From contig CAVNZM010000017.1 in assembly GCA_963693365.1 (NCBI GenBank), positions 6,510,001 to 6,574,000 of the forward strand: DNA of 64,000 nt. The letters run 5' to 3'. Every line of letters begins with the position of its first letter. Within the stretch, counting starts at the first letter, position 1. Source of the stretch: Amoebidium appalachense. Its lineage: Eukaryota; Ichthyosporea. Positions 47,711 through 59,484 of the stretch are shown piece by piece. A program made the position numbers and the translations under genes. The notes beneath the pieces were generated by a model that was not told the origin of the DNA, did no database searches, and saw nothing but the letters and a program-made list of their open reading frames with translations.

Positions 47711-48130
47711 TCTTGGACCGGCTCTCACCACAAGCCAAGAGTCGTCCCCAGGCCCCTCCCTCTCAGTCAGCTTCCCTTCGATAGCGCCCCTTGGCCGTCT
47801 AGACTAGGGTTTTTTAAAATTAATCTTGGTTTTAAATATTATATAAAATCTTCAGGGATGCTATCAGTGAATCAGATAATGACAGTAATAGTTATTTCTG
47901 CGCAAGTCGTGAATGTGTCTGCTTCCTTAGTCGAATGTTTTGGTGATATGTTCTGTTTTATCCTGAACAGGCACTGTAATAAAATATATGGTCACTGATG
48001 TTTCGGTCGTGCCCATGCTTCCTTTCACCGTCTGCGTGTTGTTTTATGAGCACAACCGTGCTGTTGTATCAAATTTTACTCGACCATTTACTCATTCTAA
48101 CTTGATTTAACCCCTATCCGCACATATACT
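46700..48130. repeat. Simple-sequence region: GA, G, CT, CA runs
   Basis: G/GA-rich 46818-46968, (CT)n 47234-47290 and 47400-47428, CG alternation 47520-47548, (CA)n 47636-47708. 47780-48130 is unique AT-rich DNA without a supported gene. Confidence 0.85.
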
Positions 48131-48187
48131 AAGTTTGCATGCACGCAAACACAAACCTACACACAAACACACCCATACACATACGTA

Positions 48188-48189
48188 TG

Positions 48190-48271
<82 letters not shown>

Positions 48272-48278
48272 CAAATAC

Positions 48279-48315
<37 letters not shown>

Positions 48316-48420
48316 CACACACACACACGCACGCACGCACGCACGCACGCACGCACACGCGCGCGCGCGAGCACACGCACACACACACTGTCACACAGTC
48401 ACACACTGGCACACACACAC
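48188..48420. repeat. (CA)n tract with (GCAC)n and CG alternation
   Basis: CA run, then seven GCAC steps and a CGCGCGCG block near 48357-48369. Confidence 0.93.
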
Positions 48421-48504
48421 AGTCGCCCACGCATAAGGCTTAGCACACGCACATGCATGCACACATACACTCTCTCTGTACACACTGTGCCTGACACACA
48501 CAAC

Positions 48505-48625
48505 AGGGCCCAACCACGTCGGCAGAGTCAACTTGCAAAAAGCAGAATAATTCTGCTAAAGGCGAAATTATTCTGGAAAAAGCATAATCACTCTGCTTTG
48601 TAGTGGAATTATTCTGCTTTTCGTG
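48505..48625. repeat. Palindromic AGCAGAAT satellite, locus 2 with flank
   Basis: Four diverged palindrome units follow a flank (GGGCCCAACCACGTCGGCAG) that is also found beside locus 3 at 56551. Confidence 0.8.
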
Positions 48626-49025
48626 TCGATGCCCCTGCCGCAGAGGTGGGGACCCTATGGAAGAATTCGGCTGTTTTCAGCGAGTTTTGCAACCCTGCAA
48701 CCCTCTGCGATTTGAACAATCACTGCAGCTGTAGAGTCTGCGATTTTGGCAACCGATTCCGGGTCCCCTACATCTGCGATATCGATCGGTGTGTACCTCT
48801 GCAGAGGGTTCCCTCTGCGATTCGATTCCCCCCCCCCCCCCCCCCTCCAACCAAATTAAATGTGGCATCACCACCACGTGCTATGATATATGTATCACCA
48901 CCCGGTAACGTACTGCAGTTGGCCGGTTCGGGTGACCCGGCCGCGGCCCACCCTGACATCTGATTCATACTCGTGTACCGATTGAATTTCTTTTTTTTAT
49001 AATGACTTCATTGATATGCTCAGCA

Positions 49026-49456
49026 AAATAGAAGCCATCGAGATATCACCGATATCTCGGAGAAGAAAATATAAAAGCTCTCACTCTCGGATACGGAGGA
49101 GATAAGGACTTATTATTTCAGACACCCTAGAAAACTCGTGGTTCAACAGATAGTCAATAGACGTAATATCAGGATTATCTAAATAAGCCAGTCTTCTAAT
49201 TTCTAACGGAATAATCTGAGATAAATAAATACATCTATCTAAGTGTTTACGAGAAAAAGGTTCTGCACAAAAGTGGCACAAACATTTATGGAAACAAAGG
49301 TTACAGCGCCAAAATAAACATTTCCAAGCTATATCACAAGGAGGGGTTAGAATTGCAAAATCAAAATAGAAGCCGTCGAGATATCACCGATATCTCGGAG
49401 AAGAAAATATAAAAGCCCTCACTCTTGGATACGGAGGAGATAACGACTTAAATAAT
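49026..49456. repeat. Pair of 91-bp direct repeats bracketing a LINE fragment
   Basis: 49026-49117 and 49365-49456 match closely. Each holds a GAGATATC/GATATCTC hairpin and TATAAAAG. In the minus sense they are the 3' ends of two head-to-tail LINE copies, because copy 1 also encodes the final residues of the LINE frame. Confidence 0.8.
49081..49345 (-). pseudogene. LINE C-terminal zinc-knuckle frame
   Basis: The minus frame reads AWKCLFWRCNLCFHKCLCHFC then AEPFSRKHLDRC, giving clustered Cys/His (C-x2-C-x8-H-x3-C), and ends DYLLNHEFSRVSEIISPYL. It has the layout of the frame at 31687 but belongs to a different subfamily. The 5' part is missing. Confidence 0.65.
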
Positions 49457-49462
49457 CATTGG

Positions 49463-49795
49463 TGCTCTGTTGTTGATATTGCCTGGGAAGTTGTGCAGTG
49501 GCGTTGTAATTCTTGTTTTCATCGCCGCTGGTGCCACTTTTGTGCTGAACTTTTAATCGTAAGCATGTTGATAGGTGTGAGTGTTTATGTCGCGTTTAAA
49601 TTTTACCTCTTTCCCTACGGGTGTCTGCTACACTAGCTGGCAATGTGAACACTTTAGACTTTTTGTTGAATTCTGTTGGTCGTCACATTGAGTATTTATA
49701 TGATTTTCACACAGTGTTCAGGTATCTCAGTATGCACTTGTTACTGGATAGGCTGATCGATATGAGGACATTCAGAAGTAGCGTTGGTGAATCGG
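49463..49795 (+). pseudogene. LINE C-terminal fragment, plus orientation
   Basis: Reads VVQWRCNSCFHRRWCHFCAE, then after a frame shift RKHVDRCECLCRV, stop, and TLDFLLNSVGRHIEYLYDFH. At least one stop and one shift. 49463-49640 is the reverse complement of 32240-32430. Confidence 0.65.
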
Positions 49796-49799
49796 GGGG

Positions 49800-50140
49800 G
49801 AAGAGGGATGGAGGGAGGGGGGGGAAAGAAAGCATAAAGAGGGTGACCATCAGGTAGCCTAACTAAATGAAAACAAAAACGAAGAGACAATTCCTCCATA
49901 CGACAAACAGCAGACGACAATCCAAACATACTGATTAAGGGAGGCACAAACCGAGTACGAAACGAAGTGCGTAGCGCAGTACCCTGAAAATCGTCGAACT
50001 CGTTCAGCGCCATTGCCGCCTCGCGAGGTGGGGTGCAGGCCAATAGCGGAAGTCCATATTCGAAAATCGGCCGTAGAAAAGTTTTATAGTAGAGAAGAAG
50101 GTTCGCAGGATGGATCACAGACTCCTGTTGAAACATATAG
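49800..50140 (-). pseudogene. LINE reverse-transcriptase thumb fragment
   Basis: The minus frame has LLLYYKTFLRPIFEYGLPLL, the classic P-x-x-E-Y-G segment after the RT palm, then RTSFRTRFVPPLISMFGLSS and LPDGHPLYAFFPPPP. It aligns with FVFPACDHGLPLLASW and SHPLFSIRP of copies A and B. It gives the clearest evidence that the family is a non-LTR retrotransposon. Confidence 0.7.
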
Positions 50141-50189
50141 GGGGGCCATTATATACATAAAATTTATCCAGTCATGATCCGATAGCTAA

Positions 50190-50640
50190 ATATCGCGTAT
50201 GTAGTGGGGGGTTTACACACTTTTTATTGCGTGGACATTGCCGGAGGCCCAGCCACATTCGACGGCCTACTGCGTTTTCCAGCACAGCCAATCAAATGCA
50301 GCCAGTGACATATGTACATGCTAGGCAACAATGAGCGCCATCGTAGGATCTGACACCCCTATTACATATTATGGGTAAGCAGAGGCTAGCATCGGTAGCT
50401 CCGACAGAAAGTTAAGGCACCGGATCACAATATCATACTGTGCAGCATTAATAAGGTGATCTAGGATAGTCATCTTAAAACGGATATATTGAGGAAGAGA
50501 TGAAGAAAAGAGAATAAAACCGCCAATAACCTCCGGTTCTAATACATTAGCTAACAGGTTGCATTTATTGATAGATATGCAGCCGCGAGTAAACCGCCCC
50601 CCACACATATTACACATACGAGCAAAGGCTTTGCCTTAGC
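50190..50640 (-). pseudogene. LINE C-terminal frame and 3' tail (inverted copy of 31805-32235)
   Basis: The minus frame from 50617 to 50369 gives 82 residues nearly identical to the end of the frame at 31687 (for example EPEVIGGFILFSSSL). It is broken at its 5' side just after the first knuckle cysteine. The 3' non-coding tail to 50190 is also shared. Confidence 0.7.
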
Positions 50641-52213
50641 CCATGGGATACTTACAGGCTATGAATAACACAGACACGAGACACTGTTTTGTCATTCGGG
50701 TTCGGTTATTAGTTGTCTGTGCTCAGTGTACTTTGGTAGCAGCAAGTTGAACCCGCAAAGGCCCTTGCGCGCGTCCGTGTGGTTCGGATCCGGTGGTGGT
50801 CCACGCATAAGAACACGGCTACAGGGGTTAGAAAACGCGGTCTTTCGATTGGCCAATGTTTACGAATGAAAAAGGATATATTTACTAAATGAATCCTCAT
50901 CTTACTTACAAGCACAGCGGCTTTTGCTCTGTATATGGGACCAAAACAGGCGTATGATTGTTTTTGATACTAATATAAGGAGAAATTGCTTTTTCAGTGT
51001 GTGTAAAGTAATATCATGCCGGCGCGCAAATATCAGGAACAGCATCAACGGGGTACTGTATGAATGTTCTGCTAGTACGGAAAACGCATGCTGAATATTT
51101 TTTATACCTTGCGCGCGATACGATTGGCTGGAAATATTTCCGAATGCATACCATCATGGAACAAAAAGAAGTGGGTAAGTAGTACCAGAAATCAGTTCGG
51201 CAAGATCCGGCTGTCGGCTTTATTCTTCTATTCAAAAAGGTAGCTACTGTCAACAAAAGCATTACAAAAGAAAATAAAGACAGTTATTATTTCACGTAAA
51301 ATTCATCATGGAGTTGTGGTTTGTTGGCTGCGTACGGAGTTTAGAATTGTCGTGAACTGGTGGGACAGGCCGTCAGTGAGTCAGATTAAAAACCCATCGA
51401 TGATATTCTAGGCTACTGATAAAGGCAGCTACTGTCAACAAAAGCATTACAAAAGAACCAAAAACATTTATTATTTCACGTAATATTCATCATGGATTTG
51501 AGGTTTGTTTGTTGCGTCCAGAGTTTAGAATTGTCGTGGACGTCAGATTAAAAAACTCAATCGGAATGCTGCTTATTTGACAAACATTAGGACCGCCAAT
51601 CACAAACCGCCACTATATCCATGAGTTGGAAAAACCTTGCTTTTCCCTCTTTTTGTCGTAGGGTATCGAACTTTGAACTATTTAGGGCCGTCTTGGCAGC
51701 CTTTCTTCAACTTGAATGCCCAAAAAGGGGCCACAAGCCGTTTGGCCAAAAGGTACTTTCTTGTAAAAAAAATTCCCTCTGAGGGGGTCTCTGGTTGAAA
51801 ATTCAAGGAAGTTCAACAAACCTCAGGAAGTCAGGGTCCCTCTTCGACTTTTTCGTTCGGCACAGTTATTTTAATAATGCCCGGTTCGTACGAAGGCTTT
51901 ATCGCCACGTTAGCCAAGCGAATCACCTGCAGTCTGGGCCAGCTTCCCTGGGTGAAAGGTATCGAGTGACATTCGATGTCACAAGGGAATTCGTGAGTGC
52001 CGTGCATCCGGGTACTGCTACACACAGGCCACGGCTTTGTTTTGGTCACCCAACTACCACACCGTTCACCTAGTCACTATCTATAGTCATCAATTTTTGG
52101 GGTGGTTTCTTCAACTGTGACAAAACTTCTCAGGCTGGTCAGGATCTCAGGGTGGTGAGAGTAAACACCTCAGAGGCCAAAGAATTGACTGCCGTCATAA
52201 CAATATTGCAAGG
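50641..52213. other. Intergenic, with a 185-bp-period tandem duplication
   Basis: 51236-51395 recurs at 51421-51557 (TAGCTACTGTCAACAAAAGC, then TTATTTCACGTAA and GAGTTTAGAATTGTCGTG). The rest is unique DNA. A plus frame at 51795-52073 has no recognisable features. Confidence 0.6.
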
Positions 52214-53773
52214 ATGACCAACACAAGTGCCACCCTGCCTCCCCTGCCACGCAACATGCCAGACCCCGACACCGCAAACTCACCAGAATACATGAATAGC
52301 GCTTCGAGTACCGCCGGAGAAAGGTAGCTGGTGCTTGTGTGTGGCGGTGTGCTGCAGTATATGGTGTGTGATGGCATACAACTCAGAACTTTGCGACCGT
52401 CTGAAATAGACTCATGGTCAGGGCTGATGCACCAATTACTTGCCAAAGTTGCCATGCAAAGTTCTCTCTTCATTGACGATTTGCGGTGAAAGCTTAACAT
52501 TGTGTGTCACGAGTTTGAAGCGTGTGTGCCCGGTGTGTGCAAACTATGGCACTTGAGTGCATGGCCGGGCATAAATATGGGGGAGTGTGCCAGTTTGAAG
52601 GCCTATGCATGTGAAGCGGTCCAATTGAGAAGGGTTGCCAAGAGTCGGGGTGGGAGGGCAGGGCCCGGGAAAGGAGGCCGGGGACAGGGGGTGTGCCAGG
52701 AGGGAGCGATGAAGGAAGAGGGGGATAGCTAACAGGGAGAGGAGGACGGGGGCGCAGAGGAAGGGCATATTAGTAAATAGTGAGGCCAGGGAGAACGGGG
52801 CAGGCCCGCTCAACCCTACGAGTAGACCAGCTGCTAGAGAGATTGGCCCCCAGGCCGCCGCATGATATAACCGAAGCTGCAGCTTATTTGAACATGAATT
52901 AGCTTATACACACAAACCCCTCTAACTTATCATCTAACCCAACCCATTTTCCACGCACAGCTCTCCGGTTCAAACCGTAAGGTTGTAGGGAGGCGCCGGT
53001 CATTTGCCGAGCTTCAGGGGGACATATCATGCGTATACGAGGGATGCCGCCGTGTCTACGCATCGAGGCATGCCCTGCAGCAGGTGAATTCCCCACCCAA
53101 CTTTCCCCAAACTTCACCCACACATCACCAGCCACCAGCCGGCGCGGCAATGCTCGCAGTAGAAGATTATGTGGTGACCCGCGAATTAATACAATATTGC
53201 CGGGCTTGAGTTACTGTTGGTTGGGAGACGGTGTGTGTGTGTGTGGTGGTTAGGTGGGTAGGTGGGTGGGGTTGCAGGGTTGGGGGGGGGGGGGGGGGGG
53301 GGGGGGTTTCACGAGTATCTGAAAGGGGGAAGGGGGAGGGTGTGAGGGGGGGGGGGGGGGGGGGTAGATAGCAAGTGGCTCGTTGCTCTGCCAGAGTCCT
53401 TTGCGTGCACACACACACACGTACCCACGTGTTTTCACAGCACATTCGGCTGAAGCACACAAACGGGGCACCCTCCAACCTCCCCAAGGACTATGGTGTG
53501 CGGGGCAGCGAATCAGATTGCGAGGGAAAGAGCCAAAATGGGCAGCCAGGTACAGATCCCAAATCATGCAACGATTCGTGCCGGGCTAGAAGGAACAAGG
53601 GTGGGGGAAAGGGGGAGGCGGGTCAGAGGGGAGGGGGTGGGGGGGGGGACGTGAGGTGAGATTGCAGGCCCGGGGGAGGGACTGGGGGAAAGAAGGGAGG
53701 GGCGGCGGGGGGGGGGGGGGGGGGGGGGGAGGTAAAAGAGAGATATGAGTGTGTGTACATGTGTGTGACACGT

Positions 53774-53804
<31 letters not shown>

Positions 53805-54009
53805 GGGCACATTTGAACCGATATAATCATACAGTCTTCCTCTCACTTTCTGAAGAATGAGCCCCCCCCCCCCCCCCCCCCCTGTCACTGTGGTAACTAC
53901 TCCGGAATGTAAGCCGGACAGGCGGTGATGTATGTACCACATGCTAACGTCCGTGTTCCCTGGCCTATATCCCCCTCCCCCCTTCCCCTCGTGCCCACCA
54001 CAACTACAT

Positions 54010-54040
<31 letters not shown>

Positions 54041-54618
54041 CACACACACAGTGACAGGGCATCCATTCAAGCGCCCACGCTCCGAGAGCGCGCCTGCAAG
54101 TTTTAGCAACACAAACACCTCCAGCATCCCGCCGATGAACCCCCCTACCCCTGTAAATTCCGAGCAACCGGTCGGATTCAGCAATAGCGCAGACCCACTC
54201 CCTCAAACTTGGGCCGGTGCACATTCGGGGGGGGTCTGAAAAGCTTAGGCAACTCATAAGTATAACCAAATGTCTGCGCCAACTGCAAGCGCAATTGGCG
54301 ATGGAGCTAGAAAGAGAAAATCCCGTCGCTTTGGCTTCAATAGGGGTGCATGGCAGCCCGAATTCTACGCTATTTTACGAACCCTCCATGCGACACCACT
54401 CGTTAGTTTCACCAACCACCCCGCGGTCTTTCTACCCGGAAACCTTCCACGGTATGGGAGACGTCTTGGGGGATTTGGGGTTTGGTGGAATGAGTTTGGA
54501 TTTCTTGGGGGATTCTTCACCTTGGACCCCCCCTGAATCTTATGATGGGCAAGACCGCCACCATGAATGGTTCGAGTCTCAGGGACAGCCAATAAAATCG
54601 GGTATTCGGAGTTTGTGA
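52214..54618 (+). CDS. C2H2 zinc-finger protein (frame break in last exon)
   Basis: Firm exons: 52961-53083, 53441-53549 and 54052-54618, in phase. A possible first exon is 52214-52323 (MTNTSATLPPLPRNMPDPDT) but its phase does not join directly, so a piece between 52324 and 52960 is missing from the model. Exon 2 ends CVYEGCRRVYASRHALQQ and exon 3 begins HIRLKHTNG, so one C-x4-C-x12-H-x4-H finger is split by the intron after the linker helix. The rest is Ser/Pro/Asn-rich with a basic KRPRSE patch. In exon 4 the frame ends at 54237 but continues one frame over (SEKLRQLISITKCLRQLQAQ, then to 54618); removing one base from the 8-G run at 54227-54234 joins them. Probably a nuclear DNA-binding regulator; the target is unknown. 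Confidence 0.7.
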
Positions 54619-55697
54619 TGTAGAGCACGTGCAACAACCATTGAAAACGGTGTCACAACGGTTTCCCGGTTGGTATTTTGCATGATCATCGGCGTGATTG
54701 GTCGAATTGAGGGTGTATGGGACCCCCCTGTGTCTGCATAGGTTTCTGAGCCATTTTGCGTAAAAAACAGGTGTAGGTAATGATCATCATTGAATTCAAT
54801 TGCTAAACTCAAAATGTTTAGGATTGGAGTAGTTGGTGTGCTTGATGAACTAGGATTGTCGAAACGCGTGAACCTTGCGAGGAATACGGACTAGGTCCGA
54901 GGTTAGGAATCTTGTAAATTTTGGGGATATGGGTCTTTGAATGTTGGAAAAACATATGTTATTAATAGGTAGTTATCATAGTTATTAGTATTAATTATCG
55001 AAACAAGAAATGACGAAGCCAAGCTGACTCGTGCTTGGGCAGTCGCTAATGTAGTAATATTGAAGTGCCGGCAGGTGAAAACAAAAATCGAAAAGGCCTA
55101 TTATTAAGGAGTTATAGTATCATTCCAGACTACGACTTACATAATTATCGAATCAGACTTGTTTATTAGTACTAAGACGTTTTTATTGCAAAAGATTGCA
55201 GAGACTCGAGCTTTTTTTTTTTTTCTTCTTTTTTTTCTTTTTTTTTTTCATAGGGTTGGATTCGTAGCATGAATTCAATAGTAGTAACCTACCAATCCCC
55301 TAACCCGCTGAAAACCTGAAAACCGAGTTGAGTTCTCAGTCTGTGATCTGCCAATATTATTTACGAGTCCTTCCATACTTGTCACTGGTGACAGTTTATT
55401 AGTGAAGGGGACCATTGTTCTCTGTAGTTCGTGTGTGACAAATAAAGTCGCAAGGTAATGCCGGAGTCATTCGGTTGGAATGCAGTTTCTAAGAATTCAA
55501 AAATATAATGTGATGATCATGAGTGGTGCTCTAAAAGAACGCCTGTGTGACCCCAATGAAGAAAAATGTGACTTAGAGTCTTAGAGTGGGTCTGGGAGTC
55601 CGATGATATCGATCTGGGCGGCATCAACCAATAGCGTTGCCATATTAAATTTAATTTATTAAACTTCAATGTTTGCACAGTACCGCAGTCGGTAGGC
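54619..55697. other. Intergenic, AT-rich
   Basis: T-rich run at 55210-55248; otherwise unique AT-rich DNA. No supported gene. Confidence 0.6.
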
Positions 55698-55744
55698 TTG
55701 TGGAGGCTTGTCAGGCACGCACATAAGCACCATGGCAGGGATAC

Positions 55745-55791
55745 TCACATGCACACACACACACACACGGGCACACGCATGGGGTCCGGCG

Positions 55792-55882
<91 letters not shown>

Positions 55883-55930
55883 TACACATGTACACACACG
55901 AACATACGCACACATACACACGAACATATG

Positions 55931-55980
<50 letters not shown>

Positions 55981-56055
55981 GTGACACACACACACACACA
56001 CACACCGTGACACACACACACACACACCGTGGCACACACACACACAGTACACACA
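55745..56055. repeat. (CA)n tract with CACCGTGACAC interruptions
   Basis: CG alternation at 55790, a long CA run, then CA blocks separated three times by CCGTGAC or CCGTGGC, the same word found in the palindrome at 25.8-26.5 kb. Confidence 0.93.
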
Positions 56056-56544
56056 CCCTCCTGGTGTACGCACACATGGCTCCTTCGAGATTGTAAATGG
56101 TTCCTCTGGGTGATGTTGTGATAACTGCTTGCACATATGACAAGAGGCTGCCATCTTGATATGACGTATTGTCCACACACCGTGTCCACTCCCAAGCTCA
56201 AACCGACATTGAGTCCGGGACCCAGAATTCTATGCAAGCTCGCCCCTTCATCATATTGAATGATTAGTTTCTTCACACTGAGTATGTACAGTGACCCCTG
56301 CGTCCGCAGGATTTGACTGACGAAGTTCTCGTAACGGAGGCTCAGCTAACTGGCTAAATATTTTGCATGCCACGAATACAGGTGCGTGTTTGCTTTTCTG
56401 TCCTTGAGAACCTTAGCAGCAATCTGACAGGAATTCAACGGGGAGAGGTGGGGGGGGGGGGGGGGGGGGTGCGCGGGGGGGCGGCATTGAACATACTACG
56501 TGCACATGTGTTGGTGTGTATGTGTGTGGGTTTGTGTTTGTGCA

Positions 56545-56872
56545 CAAAAGGGCCCAACCACATCAGCTGAGTCAACTTGCTCCGAGCAGAATTATTCTGC
56601 AAAAAGCAGAATCATTCTGTGAAAAGCAGAATTATTCTGCAAAAGCAGAATCAATCTGCTAAAAGCAGAATTATTCTGCAAAAGCAGAACTAAATTGCTA
56701 AAAGCGGAATCACTCTGCAAACAGCGCTAGCAGAATCAATCTGCTAAAAGCAGAATCAATCTGCTAAAAGCAGAATCAATCTGCTAAAAGCAGAATCAAT
56801 CTGCTAAAAGCAGAATCAATCTGCTAAAAGCAGAATCAATCTGCTAAAAGCAGAATTATTCTGCTAAAAGGT
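56545..56872. repeat. Palindromic AGCAGAAT satellite, locus 3 (main array)
   Basis: About 14 head-to-tail units of roughly 20 bp, AGCAGAATYAATCTGCTAAA or AGCAGAATTATTCTGCAAAA. Each unit is itself self-complementary. The flank 56551-56580 matches that of locus 2. The last seven units are almost identical, indicating recent expansion. Confidence 0.92.
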
Positions 56873-57238
56873 GGTGTGGGGGGGGGGGTGATTTGTGTTG
56901 AGAGTGGAATTGTGTACTTGTGAGAGAGAGAGGGGGGGGGGGGGGGGGGGGGGGGGAGGGGAGAGGGGAGGGGGGGGGGGGGGGGGGGGGGGTTAAAGAC
57001 AAAACTTTGTAGGGCAATTTAATTCAGAAGAAGACGTGAAAATAGGCGGAGCATTCAATGTCTCCACTGGAACAAGAGGCAGAAGTTTATATCAGCCAAC
57101 CATGAACGGTGGAGAAAGGCCCGGAAAGTTTAAAAAATTAAAGAAAATAAAGGAAAAGTACGATTGAAAAAGAGAGGAGAAAAGCCTTTTGGAATAGAAT
57201 CTTGAAATGCAAAAAACCCAATTGGGGGTGGGAGGAGA

Positions 57239-57290
<52 letters not shown>

Positions 57291-57570
57291 AGGGCAGTAT
57301 GTACGGTAGGCCAGATCAGTTGTTTGGGAGAAAAACAAGAAAATGTAAATTTTAAGCAAGGGCAACACCAATGTCATGGGTGCACACTGCAACGTGCACT
57401 CTTTAACGTCGCCTGTCTCATACAAACACACAGGAGTAATGAGACTCTGATGAGGATATTTGAACCTCCGTGGGTAAATTGAAAGCATCCAAAACAAATA
57501 TGAAAGAGGGGTTATTTTAGTAAAATAGGAATTAAAAAAAAAAAAAAAAAAAAAAGAAACACAAATAAAT
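56873..57570. other. G-run-rich intergenic DNA
   Basis: G runs at 56932-56992 and 57243-57289, A run at 57534-57555. No gene seen. Confidence 0.6.
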
Positions 57571-58219
57571 AGGGTTTTTCTCGGTTTCTTTCATTCCTAT
57601 TTCAACATGCACACTGAGACTCTTCAGTGGACCAGGCCTCAGGCCATTGCTCAGTTACTAAGTCAACGTCCGAACAACAACTTCCCAACCTCGTTTCCAT
57701 CTTTGGAATGATTAACAACCTGATAGGGGCAACACACATTGGGAGGGTTTTTCTCGGTTTCTTTCATTCCTATTTCAACATGCACACTGAGACTCTTCAG
57801 TGGACCAGGCCTCAGGCCATTGCTCAGTTACTAAGTCAACGTCCGAACAACAACTTCCCAACCTCGTTTCCATCTTTGGAATGATTAACAACCTGATAGG
57901 GGCAACACAAATTGGGATTGGGCCTCGAGGGAGAGGTGGGGCGGGGGAGGGGGAGAGAGAGGGGGCGGGGGGGGGGGGGGGGGGGGGGGGGGGAGGGGGA
58001 GACGTGGCTGTTGTGGGACTGAGAGCCTCAGTGGGGTTTGTAAGGAGACTTGTAAATTGCAATGGAAATTTGACGGTGTATTTGGAGAAGAATTCTGATA
58101 ACCAACCAGGGTAGAAAAAAAAGCAACATATTCAAAAAGCCTGGCCAGGGTACCGGGCTCATGATTATTGACACACTATCCTAACAATGACTCTCGAATA
58201 CGAGCTTTAGAGTATAGCC

Positions 58220-58250
<31 letters not shown>

Positions 58251-58430
58251 AAGTGACACGCACTACGAACAACCCTAAAAAATCTACACAAACTCAAAAT
58301 CGTGAGCTCGAGTTAACAACAAGTACACTTGCACATCAATTTTTCTGCATCATGTAAAACAAAACCAGAAGAAGTCGAGGCCGTCAGGGCGGATTAATGG
58401 ATCGCTTACACCACCATCGGCCCGACAAAC

Positions 58431-58471
<41 letters not shown>

Positions 58472-58492
58472 CCCCCTCTCTCTCTCCTGCTC

Positions 58493-58530
<38 letters not shown>

Positions 58531-59230
58531 AGAGAGAGAAAGGCATCAATTTCTTTTTTTAATAACATTTGGGACGTCCACGATGCTCACCATTTCCGAT
58601 ACCTGGAACTTCCGGAACTGGAGCTTCGGCCGCGAGCCCTCTTGGGCCACTTCCGAGAACGAGAGGAACTTCGGCCCCGGGCCCTCTTCGACACCCCGTT
58701 GTACCTCTCATACACATCTTCAGGGTATTCAGGCGGCATGACCCAGCATGAGAATTAAAGGCACGTTGTGTGCGGATATTGACGAGGGGGGAAAGGGCTC
58801 GACAGAGTCAAATACGTGGAGACTTTCAAAGAATGCCTTCTGAATGACAGTTTTTCTTCCTTTTTTTTTAATTTAACACACATGTTCCTTGAGTCGGATT
58901 CTCACTGGCCTCAAGCCATCGCCAACTTGCAACCGTTTTTCATCTTCGAACAATGGCCCAACATTTTTGTACGGCTCAAAGTTTATGATATAAACAATCG
59001 CTACTACTATCCTAACGATGATGGATACTATTTGACATGACTTTTAAACCTGCAAAATGTACAACAACACCATTAGGGGCAAGCCTGAAAAATCTAAAAA
59101 CACGCTAAGACTCGCGAGTCAACATCAACAAGCTTGCCTCAGTACATAGGAAAGAGCCAAAATTTGACTTTGACTGATGCAATCATCGGGGCTGAAGGGA
59201 TAACACTTGCCTAGGCTCACGGCACAAGTT

Positions 59231-59277
<47 letters not shown>

Positions 59278-59484
59278 TTCTTCTCCCCATCTGCAACAAA
59301 AGGGTATCACTCATACTATCCTTCACCATTTCCGAGAGTTCCTGGACCTTCCGGAACTGGAGCTTCGGCCACGAGCCCTCTTGGGCCACTTCCGAGAACG
59401 AGAGGAACTGTGGCCCCAGGCCCTCTTCGACACCCTGTTGTACCTGTCATACTCATCTTCAGGGTATTCAGGCGGCATGACCCA
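57571..59484. repeat. Nested segmental duplications, including a duplicated gene end
   Basis: 57571-57743 is repeated in tandem at 57744-57914. On a larger scale 58589-58747 matches 59327-59484 (about 738 bp apart), the latter being the coding end of the Asn/Gly-rich gene. Weaker matches (58270-58325 with 59085-59130; 57605-57660 with 58880-58935) suggest the whole block is an old duplication. A C-then-A switch is at 58438-58525. Confidence 0.75.

Noticed and set aside
54560-54580. tRNA-like B box (GGTTCGAGTCT)
   Set aside because: It lies in the coding frame of the zinc-finger gene's last exon and no A box or cloverleaf surrounds it.
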